Shown in pieces: positions 1 through 5,527 of a stretch of DNA of 5,708 bases (its first letter is position 1; every line of letters starts with the position of its first letter). The stretch covers positions 1 through 5,708 of the forward strand of contig JACCYD010000907.1 of NCBI GenBank assembly GCA_013696695.1, written 5' to 3'. Position numbers and translations under genes: made by a program. This stretch comes from Deltaproteobacteria bacterium. Its GTDB lineage: Bacteria > Myxococcota_A > Polyangia > Haliangiales > Haliangiaceae. The notes under the pieces were generated by a model. That model was not told the DNA's origin. It saw nothing but the letters and a program-made list of their open reading frames with translations, and searched no databases.

Positions 1-821
1 CCGCCGAGCAGGCCGAGCAGCCAGGCGGGCGCCGGATCGATGATCACCGTCTTCGCGTTCACTTCACGAGGCAGCTGATCGCTCGGGCCGGTGAGGATCT
101 TCATCAGTGTGGCGCGCTCGAGGAACAGCGCGACCGAGGGCTTGGCGAAGCGCTCCTCGACGGCCGCGGCGACCCGCTTGGTGGACTTCTGCCAGTCGCG
201 CGCGAACGACGCTTCTGGAACCAGATCGACGATCGCCCGGTGCGTTGACGCGCGCACGATGTCGCCGTCGTTCTTGACCGCGATGATCGACGAATGGATG
301 CGCTGGCGATCGTCCTCGATCACGTACGCGACCAGCGCCGAGCGATCGGGGATCAGCAGATCGAACGTGCGCTGGATCGGCTCGTACGCCGGCGCCGGCA
401 ACAGCTCGAGCAGCGGCGGCTCGGTCCACACGCCCTTGCCGGCATGCCGCTTGAGCGCGCGTAGTGCGACCAACCCTTGCTCGACCAGATCCTGATCGAG
501 GCGCAGCGCGGACTCGATGTCGGCGGCGAGTTGCCCCATCACGCTGCGCTCGATCGCGACCACGGCTGCGACACCCAGCGACTTCGCATACGCCGCGAGA
601 TCGCGCTCCGCGAGGCCGGGCAGCGGAGTGGCCTGCGGATCGATCGCGCCGCGCTTGGTGACGACGAGCTTGATGACCTTGCCACCGTCGAGGATCGCGA
701 GTGCCCACGCCTGCGGCGCGAGCATGCGTGGCGGCACGAGCAGCTGCCACCAGTTGTTCCAGTGGCGCGCATCGAGATTCGCGAGATCGATCTCGGGCGA
801 CAACACGCGAGAAGCGTACAC
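1..821 (-). CDS. Unrecognised protein, 5' part (runs off the left edge)
   Basis: An open frame of at least 273 codons reads leftward with no stop to the window edge, so the C-terminus is missing. I do not recognise the family. It reads like a soluble globular protein: a Trp-rich stretch near residues 20-26 (HWNNWWQ), hydrophobic strand-like segments such as LAILDGGKVIKLVVTKRG and ALVAYVIEDD, and a charged, helix-like KSTKRVAAAVEERF near the middle. No signal peptide is visible. The last visible residues (PAPAWLLGLLG) are hydrophobic and could open a membrane segment or just be buried. An in-frame TGA at 893..891 bounds the start. The first usual start codon after it is GTG at 821; GTG 806 and ATG 725 are alternatives, and none has a clear Shine-Dalgarno sequence. 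Residues before 725 look like real protein, which favours an upstream start. It diverges from the barrel gene at 878. The frame is well supported; start and function are not. Confidence 0.75.
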   Translation of the reverse strand, partial: MYASRVLSPEIDLANLDARHWNNWWQLLVPPRMLAPQAWALAILDGGKVIKLVVTKRGAIDPQATPLPGLAERDLAAYAKSLGVAAVVAIERSVMGQLAADIESALRLDQDLVEQGLVALRALKRHAGKGVWTEPPLLELLPAPAYEPIQRTFDLLIPDRSALVAYVIEDDRQRIHSSIIAVKNDGDIVRASTHRAIVDLVPEASFARDWQKSTKRVAAAVEERFAKPSVALFLERATLMKILTGPSDQLPREVNAKTVIIDPAPAWLLGLLG

Positions 822-836
822 GACGCGAGCCGCGTC
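822..836. promoter_or_regulatory. Short perfect inverted repeat in the divergent gap
   Basis: GACGCG and CGCGTC flank a 3-base spacer (agc). The repeat abuts the proposed GTG start of the leftward gene and lies in the 56-bp gap before the rightward barrel gene, so a bound protein or RNA hairpin here could affect either. Six-base GC arms arise by chance fairly often in such DNA, so the regulatory reading is only a suggestion. Confidence 0.25.
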
Positions 837-877
837 AGCGACTTGCGCCGGGCGCGAGATGAGGCGAGCATCCGCGC

Positions 878-1420
878 ATGAAGCAGACCATCACGCTCGC
901 TGCACTGTTGTTCCTCGCATCCACGGGGAGCGCATCAGCCGGTGGCTCCGAAGGCACCGTCGGTGTCGGCGCCGAATTCGCGATCAACGGCGTCACGGGT
1001 GGCGCATCGGTCAACTACGACGCGGGTGCGTTCCACGTCGGCGGGTTCATCGGCTTCTCCGATGGCGACGGCGCGAACAACACGAACTACACGCTCGGCG
1101 GCCGGTTCTTCTATCACGTCGGATCCACCGCGATGTCCGACTTCGGCATCGGCGGCACGCTCGGCTTCTTCAGCCTCGATGGTGGGGGCGGCGGCGACGA
1201 GCGCCTGACCCTGATGTTCCTCGAGCCGAGCTTCCAGATCCGCCTGTTCCTCGCGTCGAACGTCGCGCTGTCGTTCAACGCGGGCATCGTCATCGGCCTG
1301 GTCGATGTCGATGGTATCGCGCTCGGCGCTGGGCCGCTCGGCGGTGCTGCTGGCACCGACGGCGGCCTCGGCTCCAGTGGCATCACCGGCGGCGCCGGCG
1401 TGCACTACTACTTCGATTAA
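878..1420 (+). CDS. Secreted Gly-rich protein, probable outer-membrane beta-barrel
   Basis: The 180-residue product starts with a classical Sec signal peptide: MKQ, a hydrophobic core TITLAALLFLA, and a likely signal peptidase I site after A21 (SASA before GG). There is no lipobox cysteine. The mature part alternates Gly, aromatic and aliphatic residues in strand-like runs (VGVGAEFAI, FHVGGFIGF, YTLGGRFFYHVG, FGIGGTLGFF, LEPSFQIRLFL, VALSFNAGIVIGLV) separated by Gly/Asp/Asn turns, and it ends in the aromatic YYFD. This fits a small outer-membrane barrel of roughly eight strands, near the usual size of OmpW/OmpX-like proteins, but no named family is recognised. ATG 878 is chosen because the signal peptide begins there; a GAGG at 861-864 is a rather distant ribosome-binding candidate. 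The gene ends tail to tail with the lipoprotein gene, 3 bp between stops. A secreted Gly-rich non-barrel protein is the alternative. Confidence 0.85.
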   Translation: MKQTITLAALLFLASTGSASAGGSEGTVGVGAEFAINGVTGGASVNYDAGAFHVGGFIGFSDGDGANNTNYTLGGRFFYHVGSTAMSDFGIGGTLGFFSLDGGGGGDERLTLMFLEPSFQIRLFLASNVALSFNAGIVIGLVDVDGIALGAGPLGGAAGTDGGLGSSGITGGAGVHYYFD

Positions 1421-1423
1421 CTC

Positions 1424-2137
1424 TCAAAACTCGAGGACGTTGCCGTCCTGATCTTCCATTCGATCGAACGTCAGGTCGGCGGTGAAGTCGCCGAGCGCCG
1501 CGGCCTGCAACGCCTCCGCATCGAGATCGCCGAACAGGCTCGCCGCCAGCGAGGTCTCGGCGACGATCACGTGGGTGCTCGTGGTGCACGTGGTCGTGCA
1601 CGAGGCCTCGCCCGATGCTTCGGCGTCCGCGCGGCATGCCGCCGCCGACGCCGTGGCACCGCAGGTCTCTTCCGCCTGCGCACGTGCCGCCGCCGCGCAG
1701 TAGGTCTCGCAGTTCTGCGTCGTCGCGGTGATCTCGGCGCGCAGGCGCACGTCGGTGATCAGGCCGACCGTGAGCTCGGGGATCGCGCAGCCACTCGGCG
1801 TGAGGATCTCCCCCGCAGCGGAGCCGAACGACGACGCGTAGACGCTGTCATCGGACAGGTTCAACGTGCCGAGGTAGTGGGCTTCGAAGCTGCCCGCGGG
1901 ATCGAGAGAGCACTGCGGATCGATCTCCGGGATGTCGCCCGAGCCTTCGATCACGATCGACAGCTCCGCGCCTTGCGCCGGGGGAGTCGCGGGCGCGGCC
2001 TGCGCTCCGCTGTGGTCCGTCGCGGCATCTCGATACACCGCCTGGCCGGTGACGTTCGTATCCGGGTCGCTACCACCTTCGCCACCACCACATGCGACCA
2101 GCATCAGGGACAACGTCGTAGAGCGATAGATAGCCAT
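1424..2137 (-). CDS. Cys-rich putative lipoprotein with mirror-symmetric cysteine motif
   Basis: The 237-residue product begins MAIYRSTTLSLMLVAC, a short type II signal peptide with lipobox LVAC. Cys16 would be lipidated and is followed by a flexible GGGEGGSDPD linker, so the protein should be membrane anchored and face the periplasm or the cell surface. Eight more cysteines follow: C76 and C117 singly, then C143, C147, C159, C168, C180 and C184. The last six read C-x3-C-x11-C-x8-C-x11-C-x3-C in an Ala/Glu-rich, helix-like stretch and suggest a disulfide-stapled helical hairpin. Flanking parts (residues 57-140 and 188-237) look strand-rich, for example AELSIVIEGSGDI and ADLTFDRMEDQDGNVLEF. 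ATG 2137 is supported by GGAGG five bases upstream and by the signal peptide. A sigma-54-like promoter lies just upstream. Function is unknown; no enzyme motif is visible. The lipoprotein call is firm. Confidence 0.85.
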   Translation of the reverse strand: MAIYRSTTLSLMLVACGGGEGGSDPDTNVTGQAVYRDAATDHSGAQAAPATPPAQGAELSIVIEGSGDIPEIDPQCSLDPAGSFEAHYLGTLNLSDDSVYASSFGSAAGEILTPSGCAIPELTVGLITDVRLRAEITATTQNCETYCAAAARAQAEETCGATASAAACRADAEASGEASCTTTCTTSTHVIVAETSLAASLFGDLDAEALQAAALGDFTADLTFDRMEDQDGNVLEF

Positions 2138-2141
2138 CAGA

Positions 2142-2147
2142 ACCTCC
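2142..2147 (-). promoter_or_regulatory. Ribosome binding site of the lipoprotein gene
   Basis: On the minus strand GGAGGT lies with its GGAGG core five bases before ATG 2137. It is the clearest Shine-Dalgarno sequence in the window; the other genes have weak or no such sites. It fixes this start and suggests efficient translation. Confidence 0.75.
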
Positions 2148-2160
2148 GAGTTGGAGATAA

Positions 2161-2176
2161 GGCAGACAACGTGCCA
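2161..2176 (-). promoter_or_regulatory. Putative sigma-54 (-24/-12) promoter of the lipoprotein gene
   Basis: The minus strand reads TGGCACG-TTGT-CTGCC. The known sigma-54 consensus is TGGCACR-N4-TTGCW. The site has a perfect TGGCACG, the invariant GG and GC with exactly ten bases between them, and departs only at the first base of TTGC and at the final W. With GC at -12, transcription would begin near 2150, leaving a 13-base leader that holds the GGAGG site before ATG 2137. This placement next to a real start makes chance less likely. Sigma-54 promoters need an enhancer-binding ATPase, and two perfect inverted repeats lie at suitable distance upstream. No such activator gene is in the window. 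Confidence 0.6.
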
Positions 2177-2192
2177 GCAGCCGCAAGCTGGC

Positions 2193-2209
2193 TGGATCCC
2201 GGTGATCCA
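2193..2209. repeat. Short inverted repeat upstream of the sigma-54-like site
   Basis: TGGATC and GATCCA flank five bases (ccggt). The repeat is centred about 50 bases before the predicted transcription start of the lipoprotein gene. It could be a protein site or a weak hairpin, but six-base arms alone are not strong evidence. Confidence 0.25.
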
Positions 2210-2232
2210 AGCGCGCGCGTGATCCGCGCACG

Positions 2233-2250
2233 GATGTCGCTCACGACATC
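2233..2250. promoter_or_regulatory. Perfect 7-bp inverted repeat, candidate enhancer site
   Basis: GATGTCG and CGACATC flank ctca. The dyad spans 18 bp, typical of a dimeric activator half-site pair, and is centred about 90 bp upstream of the predicted sigma-54 start, within the usual 80-150 bp range for enhancer-binding proteins. As RNA it would be a 7-bp stem with a 4-base loop, so it might instead help end the transcript of the upstream ParB-like gene, but no T-run follows. The repeat is certain; its role is inferred. Confidence 0.4.
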
Positions 2251-2256
2251 GACGTC

Positions 2257-2278
2257 AGGGCGCGTGCGATCGCGCCCT
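2257..2278. promoter_or_regulatory. Perfect 8-bp GC-rich inverted repeat (terminator stem or activator site)
   Basis: AGGGCGCG and CGCGCCCT flank the six bases tgcgat. It lies 22 bases past the stop of the ParB-like gene in that gene's direction, where a terminator stem would sit, but no T-tract follows, so it would be an imperfect intrinsic terminator or an RNA-stabilising hairpin. It is also centred about 117 bp upstream of the predicted sigma-54 start and could be a second activator site. The sequence does not decide between these. Confidence 0.4.
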
Positions 2279-2299
2279 CACGGAGTGCTCATGAACTGG

Positions 2300-3301
2300 T
2301 TACTCTTCACCACCTCCAACGGCGGCGGCGATCGCGACGTCTTGCGCCTTCACCTTCGACGCATCGAACTTCTTCGCTCCCTCGATCATCTTGTCGATCG
2401 TCTTGTCGAAGTCGGGCTTCGCGTCGTCCTTGCCGGCCTTGACGAACCGCAACGGGTTCACGCGCGCGACGACGATCGGCTTGAGATAGCCGCTGGTGAA
2501 GCCCGACGCCTTGAGGCGCTCGACCGCCGCGGACACGGCGACATCGAGCTCGATCAACTTGTCGGCGTGCTCCTCGCGTAGCTTCAGCGACTTCGACATC
2601 GGATCGGTGGAGAACGTCTCGGTGCGCGACACCACGGAGTTGTACGCGCCACCGGAGAATCGCGGGCTCTTCTCGTAGCAGACGCCGATCGTCACCAGCG
2701 ACGCCTGCTCGAGCTCGAACGCCATGTCCATCTCGCTCTTCTTCGGCTGGTCGGCCGCGATCGCGCGCGCCATGCGAATGACCTCGATCGCCTTGTCCTT
2801 GAGGGTGTGCGCCTTCTCGGTGTTGAGCGCGAGGATGCGGAACGCGATCTCCGGCTCCGGCATCACCAGCGCGACCACGGTCTTGGCGCCGAGCGTCTCG
2901 AGCGCCGTGAGACGGTGCATGCCGTTCGGCGAGATGAAGCCATCTCCATCCGGGACCGCGATCACCGGATCGAGGAAGCGGCCGACCTTCGGGATCACCG
3001 CCGCGAGGCGATCCGCGTGCGTCTTCGACAGCTCGCGCTGATACGGCGTTGGCTTGACGCGCTCGAGAGGCAGCGCCGCGAGGGCGAGCCAGTGACCACC
3101 GAGCGGATCGCGGTAGCAAGCGAGCACGGAACCGCCTGCTTCGTCGATCTGTTTCTTCACGCGCACGACGTCAGCGCTCGGTGTGCCCGTGGAGCATTCG
3201 AGCGCAGTGAGCCCGATAGACCCAGCTTCAGGCTTCACCTTGCGCGGTTTGCGTGGTGCGGAGGGCTTTTTGTTCGCTGTGGTCTTCGCCGCCTTGGCCA
3301 T
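2300..3301 (-). CDS. ParB N-terminal-domain protein with histone-like basic tail
   Basis: The product is 333 residues from ATG 3301. Residues 1-27 are a Lys/Ala/Pro/Arg tail (KKPSAPRKPRKVKP) like histone H1 tails and probably bind DNA or RNA nonspecifically. Residues about 70-150 form a ParB/Srx-type domain: LPLERVKPTPYQRELSKTHADRL, then DPVIAVPDGDGFISPNGMHRLTALETLGAKTVVALV. The motif NGMHRLTA stands where canonical ParB has GERRxRA, so the CTP-binding arginine pair is not kept and this is unlikely to be the chromosome-segregation ParB. Helical segments follow (ALNTEKAHTLKDKAIEVIRMARAIA); I see no clear helix-turn-helix. No ParA neighbour is present. In-frame GTG 3325 would add eight residues; ATG 3301 is preferred because the basic tail starts there, though neither start has a Shine-Dalgarno site. 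A DNA-binding or regulatory role is inferred; a nucleotide-handling activity is also possible. Confidence 0.8.
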   Translation of the reverse strand: MAKAAKTTANKKPSAPRKPRKVKPEAGSIGLTALECSTGTPSADVVRVKKQIDEAGGSVLACYRDPLGGHWLALAALPLERVKPTPYQRELSKTHADRLAAVIPKVGRFLDPVIAVPDGDGFISPNGMHRLTALETLGAKTVVALVMPEPEIAFRILALNTEKAHTLKDKAIEVIRMARAIAADQPKKSEMDMAFELEQASLVTIGVCYEKSPRFSGGAYNSVVSRTETFSTDPMSKSLKLREEHADKLIELDVAVSAAVERLKASGFTSGYLKPIVVARVNPLRFVKAGKDDAKPDFDKTIDKMIEGAKKFDASKVKAQDVAIAAAVGGGEE

Positions 3302-3318
3302 GCGGCGGACTGTATTAA

Positions 3319-3339
3319 AGTCCACTTGTGAAATGGACT
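3319..3339. promoter_or_regulatory. AT-rich imperfect palindrome at the divergent starts
   Basis: Nine-base arms AGTCCACTT and AAATGGACT flank GTG and match at eight of nine positions. The centre, base 3329, is the peptidase start codon itself. The dyad lies in a patch of about 33% GC (3311-3340) inside DNA that is far richer in GC. It overlaps promoter-like hexamers: TATTAA at 3313-3318 reading right and TTTAAT at 3319..3314 reading left, each without a good -35 box. A repressor bound here could control both divergent genes. Control by the ParB-like protein itself is possible but unproven. Confidence 0.45.
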
Positions 3340-4185
3340 AGCGGTACCCAAAACAGCGATGTCGTCGATGCGCGCGGGAGTCGCGTCAGCGGTGGCATGA
3401 AGGTGGGGATCGGCGGTGGGCTCGGTATGGTCGCGCTCGTCGTCATCTCTCAATTCCTCGGGGTCGATCTCACTGGCCTGATCGGCACGGGAGGTTCCGG
3501 GCCTCCCGCGGGCGGCGCTGTCGATCACCGCGAGAACAAGCCCACCGGTCCGGATGCGGATGCCGAGATGGTCGAGTTCGTCCGCTTCGTGATGAAGGAC
3601 ATCCAGGACACGTTCGACGGTGCCTACAAGTCGGAAGGCAAGCAGTACAAGCGCGCCAAGCTCGTGCTGTTCACCGACGCGATCGATACCGGCTGCGGGC
3701 GCTCGTCCTCCGCGATCGGGCCGTTCTACTGCCCACCGGATCAGCACGCGTACATCGATTTGACGTTCTATCGCGACCTCAAGGCAAAGCTCGGCGCGCC
3801 CGGCGACTTCGCGCAGGCCTACGTGCTCGCGCACGAGATCGGGCACCACATCCAGACCCTCGAAGGCATCGGTCGAGATCAGCGATTCAGCAGCAAGAGC
3901 GCGCGCAACGAAGCATCGGTGCGCCAGGAGCTGCAGGCCGATTGCTTCGCCGGCGTGTGGGGGCACTCTGCTGCTGCTCGCAAGTTGCTCGAGGTCGGTG
4001 ATCTGGAGGAGGCGATCAACGCGGCGAGTGCGATCGGCGACGATCGCCTCCAGAAGCAGTCCGGCCGCCAGGTCAACCCGGAGACGTTCACGCACGGCAC
4101 GTCCGCGCAGCGTATGAAGTGGTTTCGGCGCGGGTTCGACACCGGGCGGATGTCCGCGTGCGATACGTTCTCCGAAGCACCTTGA
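3328..4185 (+). CDS. ypfJ: YpfJ-family neutral zinc metallopeptidase, membrane anchored
   Basis: The 285-residue product matches the YpfJ-like putative neutral zinc metallopeptidase family from end to end. The N-terminus KWTSGTQNSDVVDARG corresponds to the family's conserved opening (E. coli begins near MRWQGRRESDNVEDRR). One membrane segment follows at about residues 29-46, so the catalytic part should lie in the periplasm. The zinc site is H169-E170-I-G-H173 (HEIGHH), with E201 in ELQAD the likely third ligand. Other family blocks are CGRSSSAIGPFYCPPDQHAY (122-141), INAASAIGDDRLQ and HGTSAQRMKWFRRGF. C123 and C135 may pair. The GTG start is fixed by the conserved N-terminus; no Shine-Dalgarno site precedes it, so a leaderless transcript from the TATTAA box is conceivable. 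The substrate is unknown. Its stop overlaps the serA start, suggesting one transcript. Confidence 0.93.
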   Translation: MKWTSGTQNSDVVDARGSRVSGGMKVGIGGGLGMVALVVISQFLGVDLTGLIGTGGSGPPAGGAVDHRENKPTGPDADAEMVEFVRFVMKDIQDTFDGAYKSEGKQYKRAKLVLFTDAIDTGCGRSSSAIGPFYCPPDQHAYIDLTFYRDLKAKLGAPGDFAQAYVLAHEIGHHIQTLEGIGRDQRFSSKSARNEASVRQELQADCFAGVWGHSAAARKLLEVGDLEEAINAASAIGDDRLQKQSGRQVNPETFTHGTSAQRMKWFRRGFDTGRMSACDTFSEAP

Positions 4186-5411
4186 CCGCCCCCACCAGCT
4201 TTCCGAAGAGCAGCATCAAGATCCTGCTGCTCGAGAATATCCACCCGGTCGCCGCAGATGCCTTTCGCATGGAAGGCTTCGCCGTCGAGGCATTGAAGAG
4301 CTCGTTGCGCGAGAGCGAGATCATCGAGCGCATCGCCGATGTTCACGTGCTCGGCATCCGGAGCAAGACCCAGGTCACGCCCGCGATCCTCGATGCTGGC
4401 AAGCGCTTGCTGTCGATCGGCGCGTTCTGCATCGGCACCAATCAGATCGCGCTGGCTCACGCCAACAAGCGCGGCGTGCCGGCGTTCAACGCACCGTTCT
4501 CGAACACGCGCTCGGTGGCGGAGCTGATCCTCGCCGAGGTCGTGATGCTGTCTCGTCATCTCGGCGATCGCTCGCGCGAGGTGCACGAGGGACGCTGGCG
4601 CAAGGTCGCCATCGGCAGTCACGAGGTGCGCGGTCGCACGCTCGGCATCGTCGGCTACGGCCATATCGGCAGCCAGGTCGGCGTGCTTGCCGAGGCCTTC
4701 GGCATGCGCGTGGTGTTCTACGACATCGTCGCGAAGCTGCCGATGGGCAACAACCGCTCGATGCCGACGCTCGACGGCGTGCTCGCCGAGTCCGACTTCG
4801 TGACGCTGCACGTGCCCGAGACGCCGCAGACCAAGAACCTGATCGGCCGCGCCGAGCTCGCGCGGATGAAGCCGGGCGCCTGCCTGCTCAACGCGAGCCG
4901 CGGCACCGTCGTCGAGATCGACGCGCTCGCCGATGGCATCACACGCGGTCACATCGGCGGCGCCGCCGTCGACGTCTATCCCGACGAGCCCGAAGGCAAC
5001 AGCGACGCGTTCGTGTCGCAGCTGCGCAACCTGCCGAACATGATCCTGACGCCGCACATCGGTGGCTCCACCGAGGAGGCGCAGGAAGCGATCGGCCGCG
5101 AGGTCTCGGCCGCGCTCGCCAAGTGGATCAACCAGGGCTCGACGCTCGGCGCGGTCAACTTTCCGAACGTGGACCTGCCGGTCACCAAGGGAGCGCACCG
5201 CATCCTCAACATCCACAAGAACGTTCCCGGCGTGCTCCGCGACATCAACAAGATCGTGTCCGATCGCAACGCGAACATTCGCGCGCAGCACCTCTCGACG
5301 GATTCCGAGATCGGCTACCTCGTGATGGACCTCGACCAGGACCTGTCGCACGACGTCAAGAAGGACATCGCGGCGCTGCCGACGAGCATCCGCACGCGCA
5401 TCCTATTTTAG
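4182..5411 (+). CDS. serA: D-3-phosphoglycerate dehydrogenase (serine-sensitive, E. coli type)
   Basis: SerA oxidises 3-phosphoglycerate to 3-phosphohydroxypyruvate with NAD+, the first step of serine synthesis, in the cytosol. From TTG 4182 the protein is 409 residues, against 410 in E. coli, and aligns almost without gaps. Visible landmarks are the block FNAPFSNTRSVAEL (102-115), W139, the Rossmann loop GYGHIG (158-163), and the catalytic residues R240, E269 and H292, numbered as in E. coli. The C-terminal ACT domain (about 337-409) keeps H345, N347 and N365, equivalent to the E. coli serine-binding H344, N346 and N364, so feedback inhibition by serine is expected. The TTG start overlaps the peptidase TGA (TTGA); the frame stays open upstream to a GTG at 4119, but that adds 21 Arg-rich residues with no counterpart in the family. 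The first ATG would delete about 29 conserved residues. Coupled, rather weak initiation is inferred. Confidence 0.97.
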   Translation: MTAPTSFPKSSIKILLLENIHPVAADAFRMEGFAVEALKSSLRESEIIERIADVHVLGIRSKTQVTPAILDAGKRLLSIGAFCIGTNQIALAHANKRGVPAFNAPFSNTRSVAELILAEVVMLSRHLGDRSREVHEGRWRKVAIGSHEVRGRTLGIVGYGHIGSQVGVLAEAFGMRVVFYDIVAKLPMGNNRSMPTLDGVLAESDFVTLHVPETPQTKNLIGRAELARMKPGACLLNASRGTVVEIDALADGITRGHIGGAAVDVYPDEPEGNSDAFVSQLRNLPNMILTPHIGGSTEEAQEAIGREVSAALAKWINQGSTLGAVNFPNVDLPVTKGAHRILNIHKNVPGVLRDINKIVSDRNANIRAQHLSTDSEIGYLVMDLDQDLSHDVKKDIAALPTSIRTRILF

Positions 5412-5527
5412 GGTGCCCATCGCGAGCGGACGTTCCCAGGCCACGGAACCAGCTACGAAGATCACCTGGAAGCGACTCGAAAGCGTTAGCCCCTTGCTCG
5501 ACGGACGTGGCACCTTAGCCGGTACCC
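5412..5527 (+). other. Gap between serA and the serine deaminase gene
   Basis: These 116 bp contain no coding frame I trust. A weak inverted repeat (GTTCC 5432-5436 with GGAAC 5445-5449) and a distant complementary pair (GGTGCC 5412-5417 with GGCACC 5509-5514) are visible, but there is no T-run terminator, no convincing promoter, no recognisable riboswitch and no clear ribosome-binding site before GTG 5528. Read-through from serA into the next gene is therefore possible. Confidence 0.4.

Noticed and set aside
64..750. A 228-codon minus-strand frame
   Set aside because: It is same-strand but out of frame with the better leftward frame at 1-821; its product is almost entirely Arg, Ala, Gly and Asp.
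1192..1200. GGCGGCGGC runs and other CG-rich triplet runs as tandem repeats
   Set aside because: They encode Gly runs in the barrel protein, are short, and fit general base composition.
517..1485. A 322-codon plus-strand frame across the left half
   Set aside because: It overlaps the leftward protein gene and the barrel gene in another frame; Arg-rich low-complexity product.
1571..2581. A 336-codon plus-strand frame across the lipoprotein and ParB-like genes
   Set aside because: It crosses two well-supported genes and the promoter region between them and is very Arg-rich, with no recognisable fold.
3235..4095. A 286-codon minus-strand frame opposite the zinc peptidase
   Set aside because: It overlaps the conserved HEIGHH-containing gene antisense and the ParB-like gene start; composition is that of a shadow frame.
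3879..5351. A 490-codon open frame on the minus strand opposite the peptidase end and serA
   Set aside because: It lies antisense to two genes with conserved catalytic residues. Its product is rich in Arg, His, Asp, Val and Ala as expected from mirrored GC-rich codons, with no domain. It is a shadow of GC3 bias.
5411..5514. Possible tRNA or structured RNA between serA and the deaminase gene, suggested by GGTGCC...GGCACC
   Set aside because: The ends are too far apart for a tRNA, and no T-arm (GGTTCRA) or anticodon stem fits between them. No known riboswitch core was recognised.
5509..5524. TGGCACC before the deaminase gene as a second sigma-54 promoter
   Set aside because: The required GC dinucleotide is absent at the correct ten-base distance; GG stands there instead.
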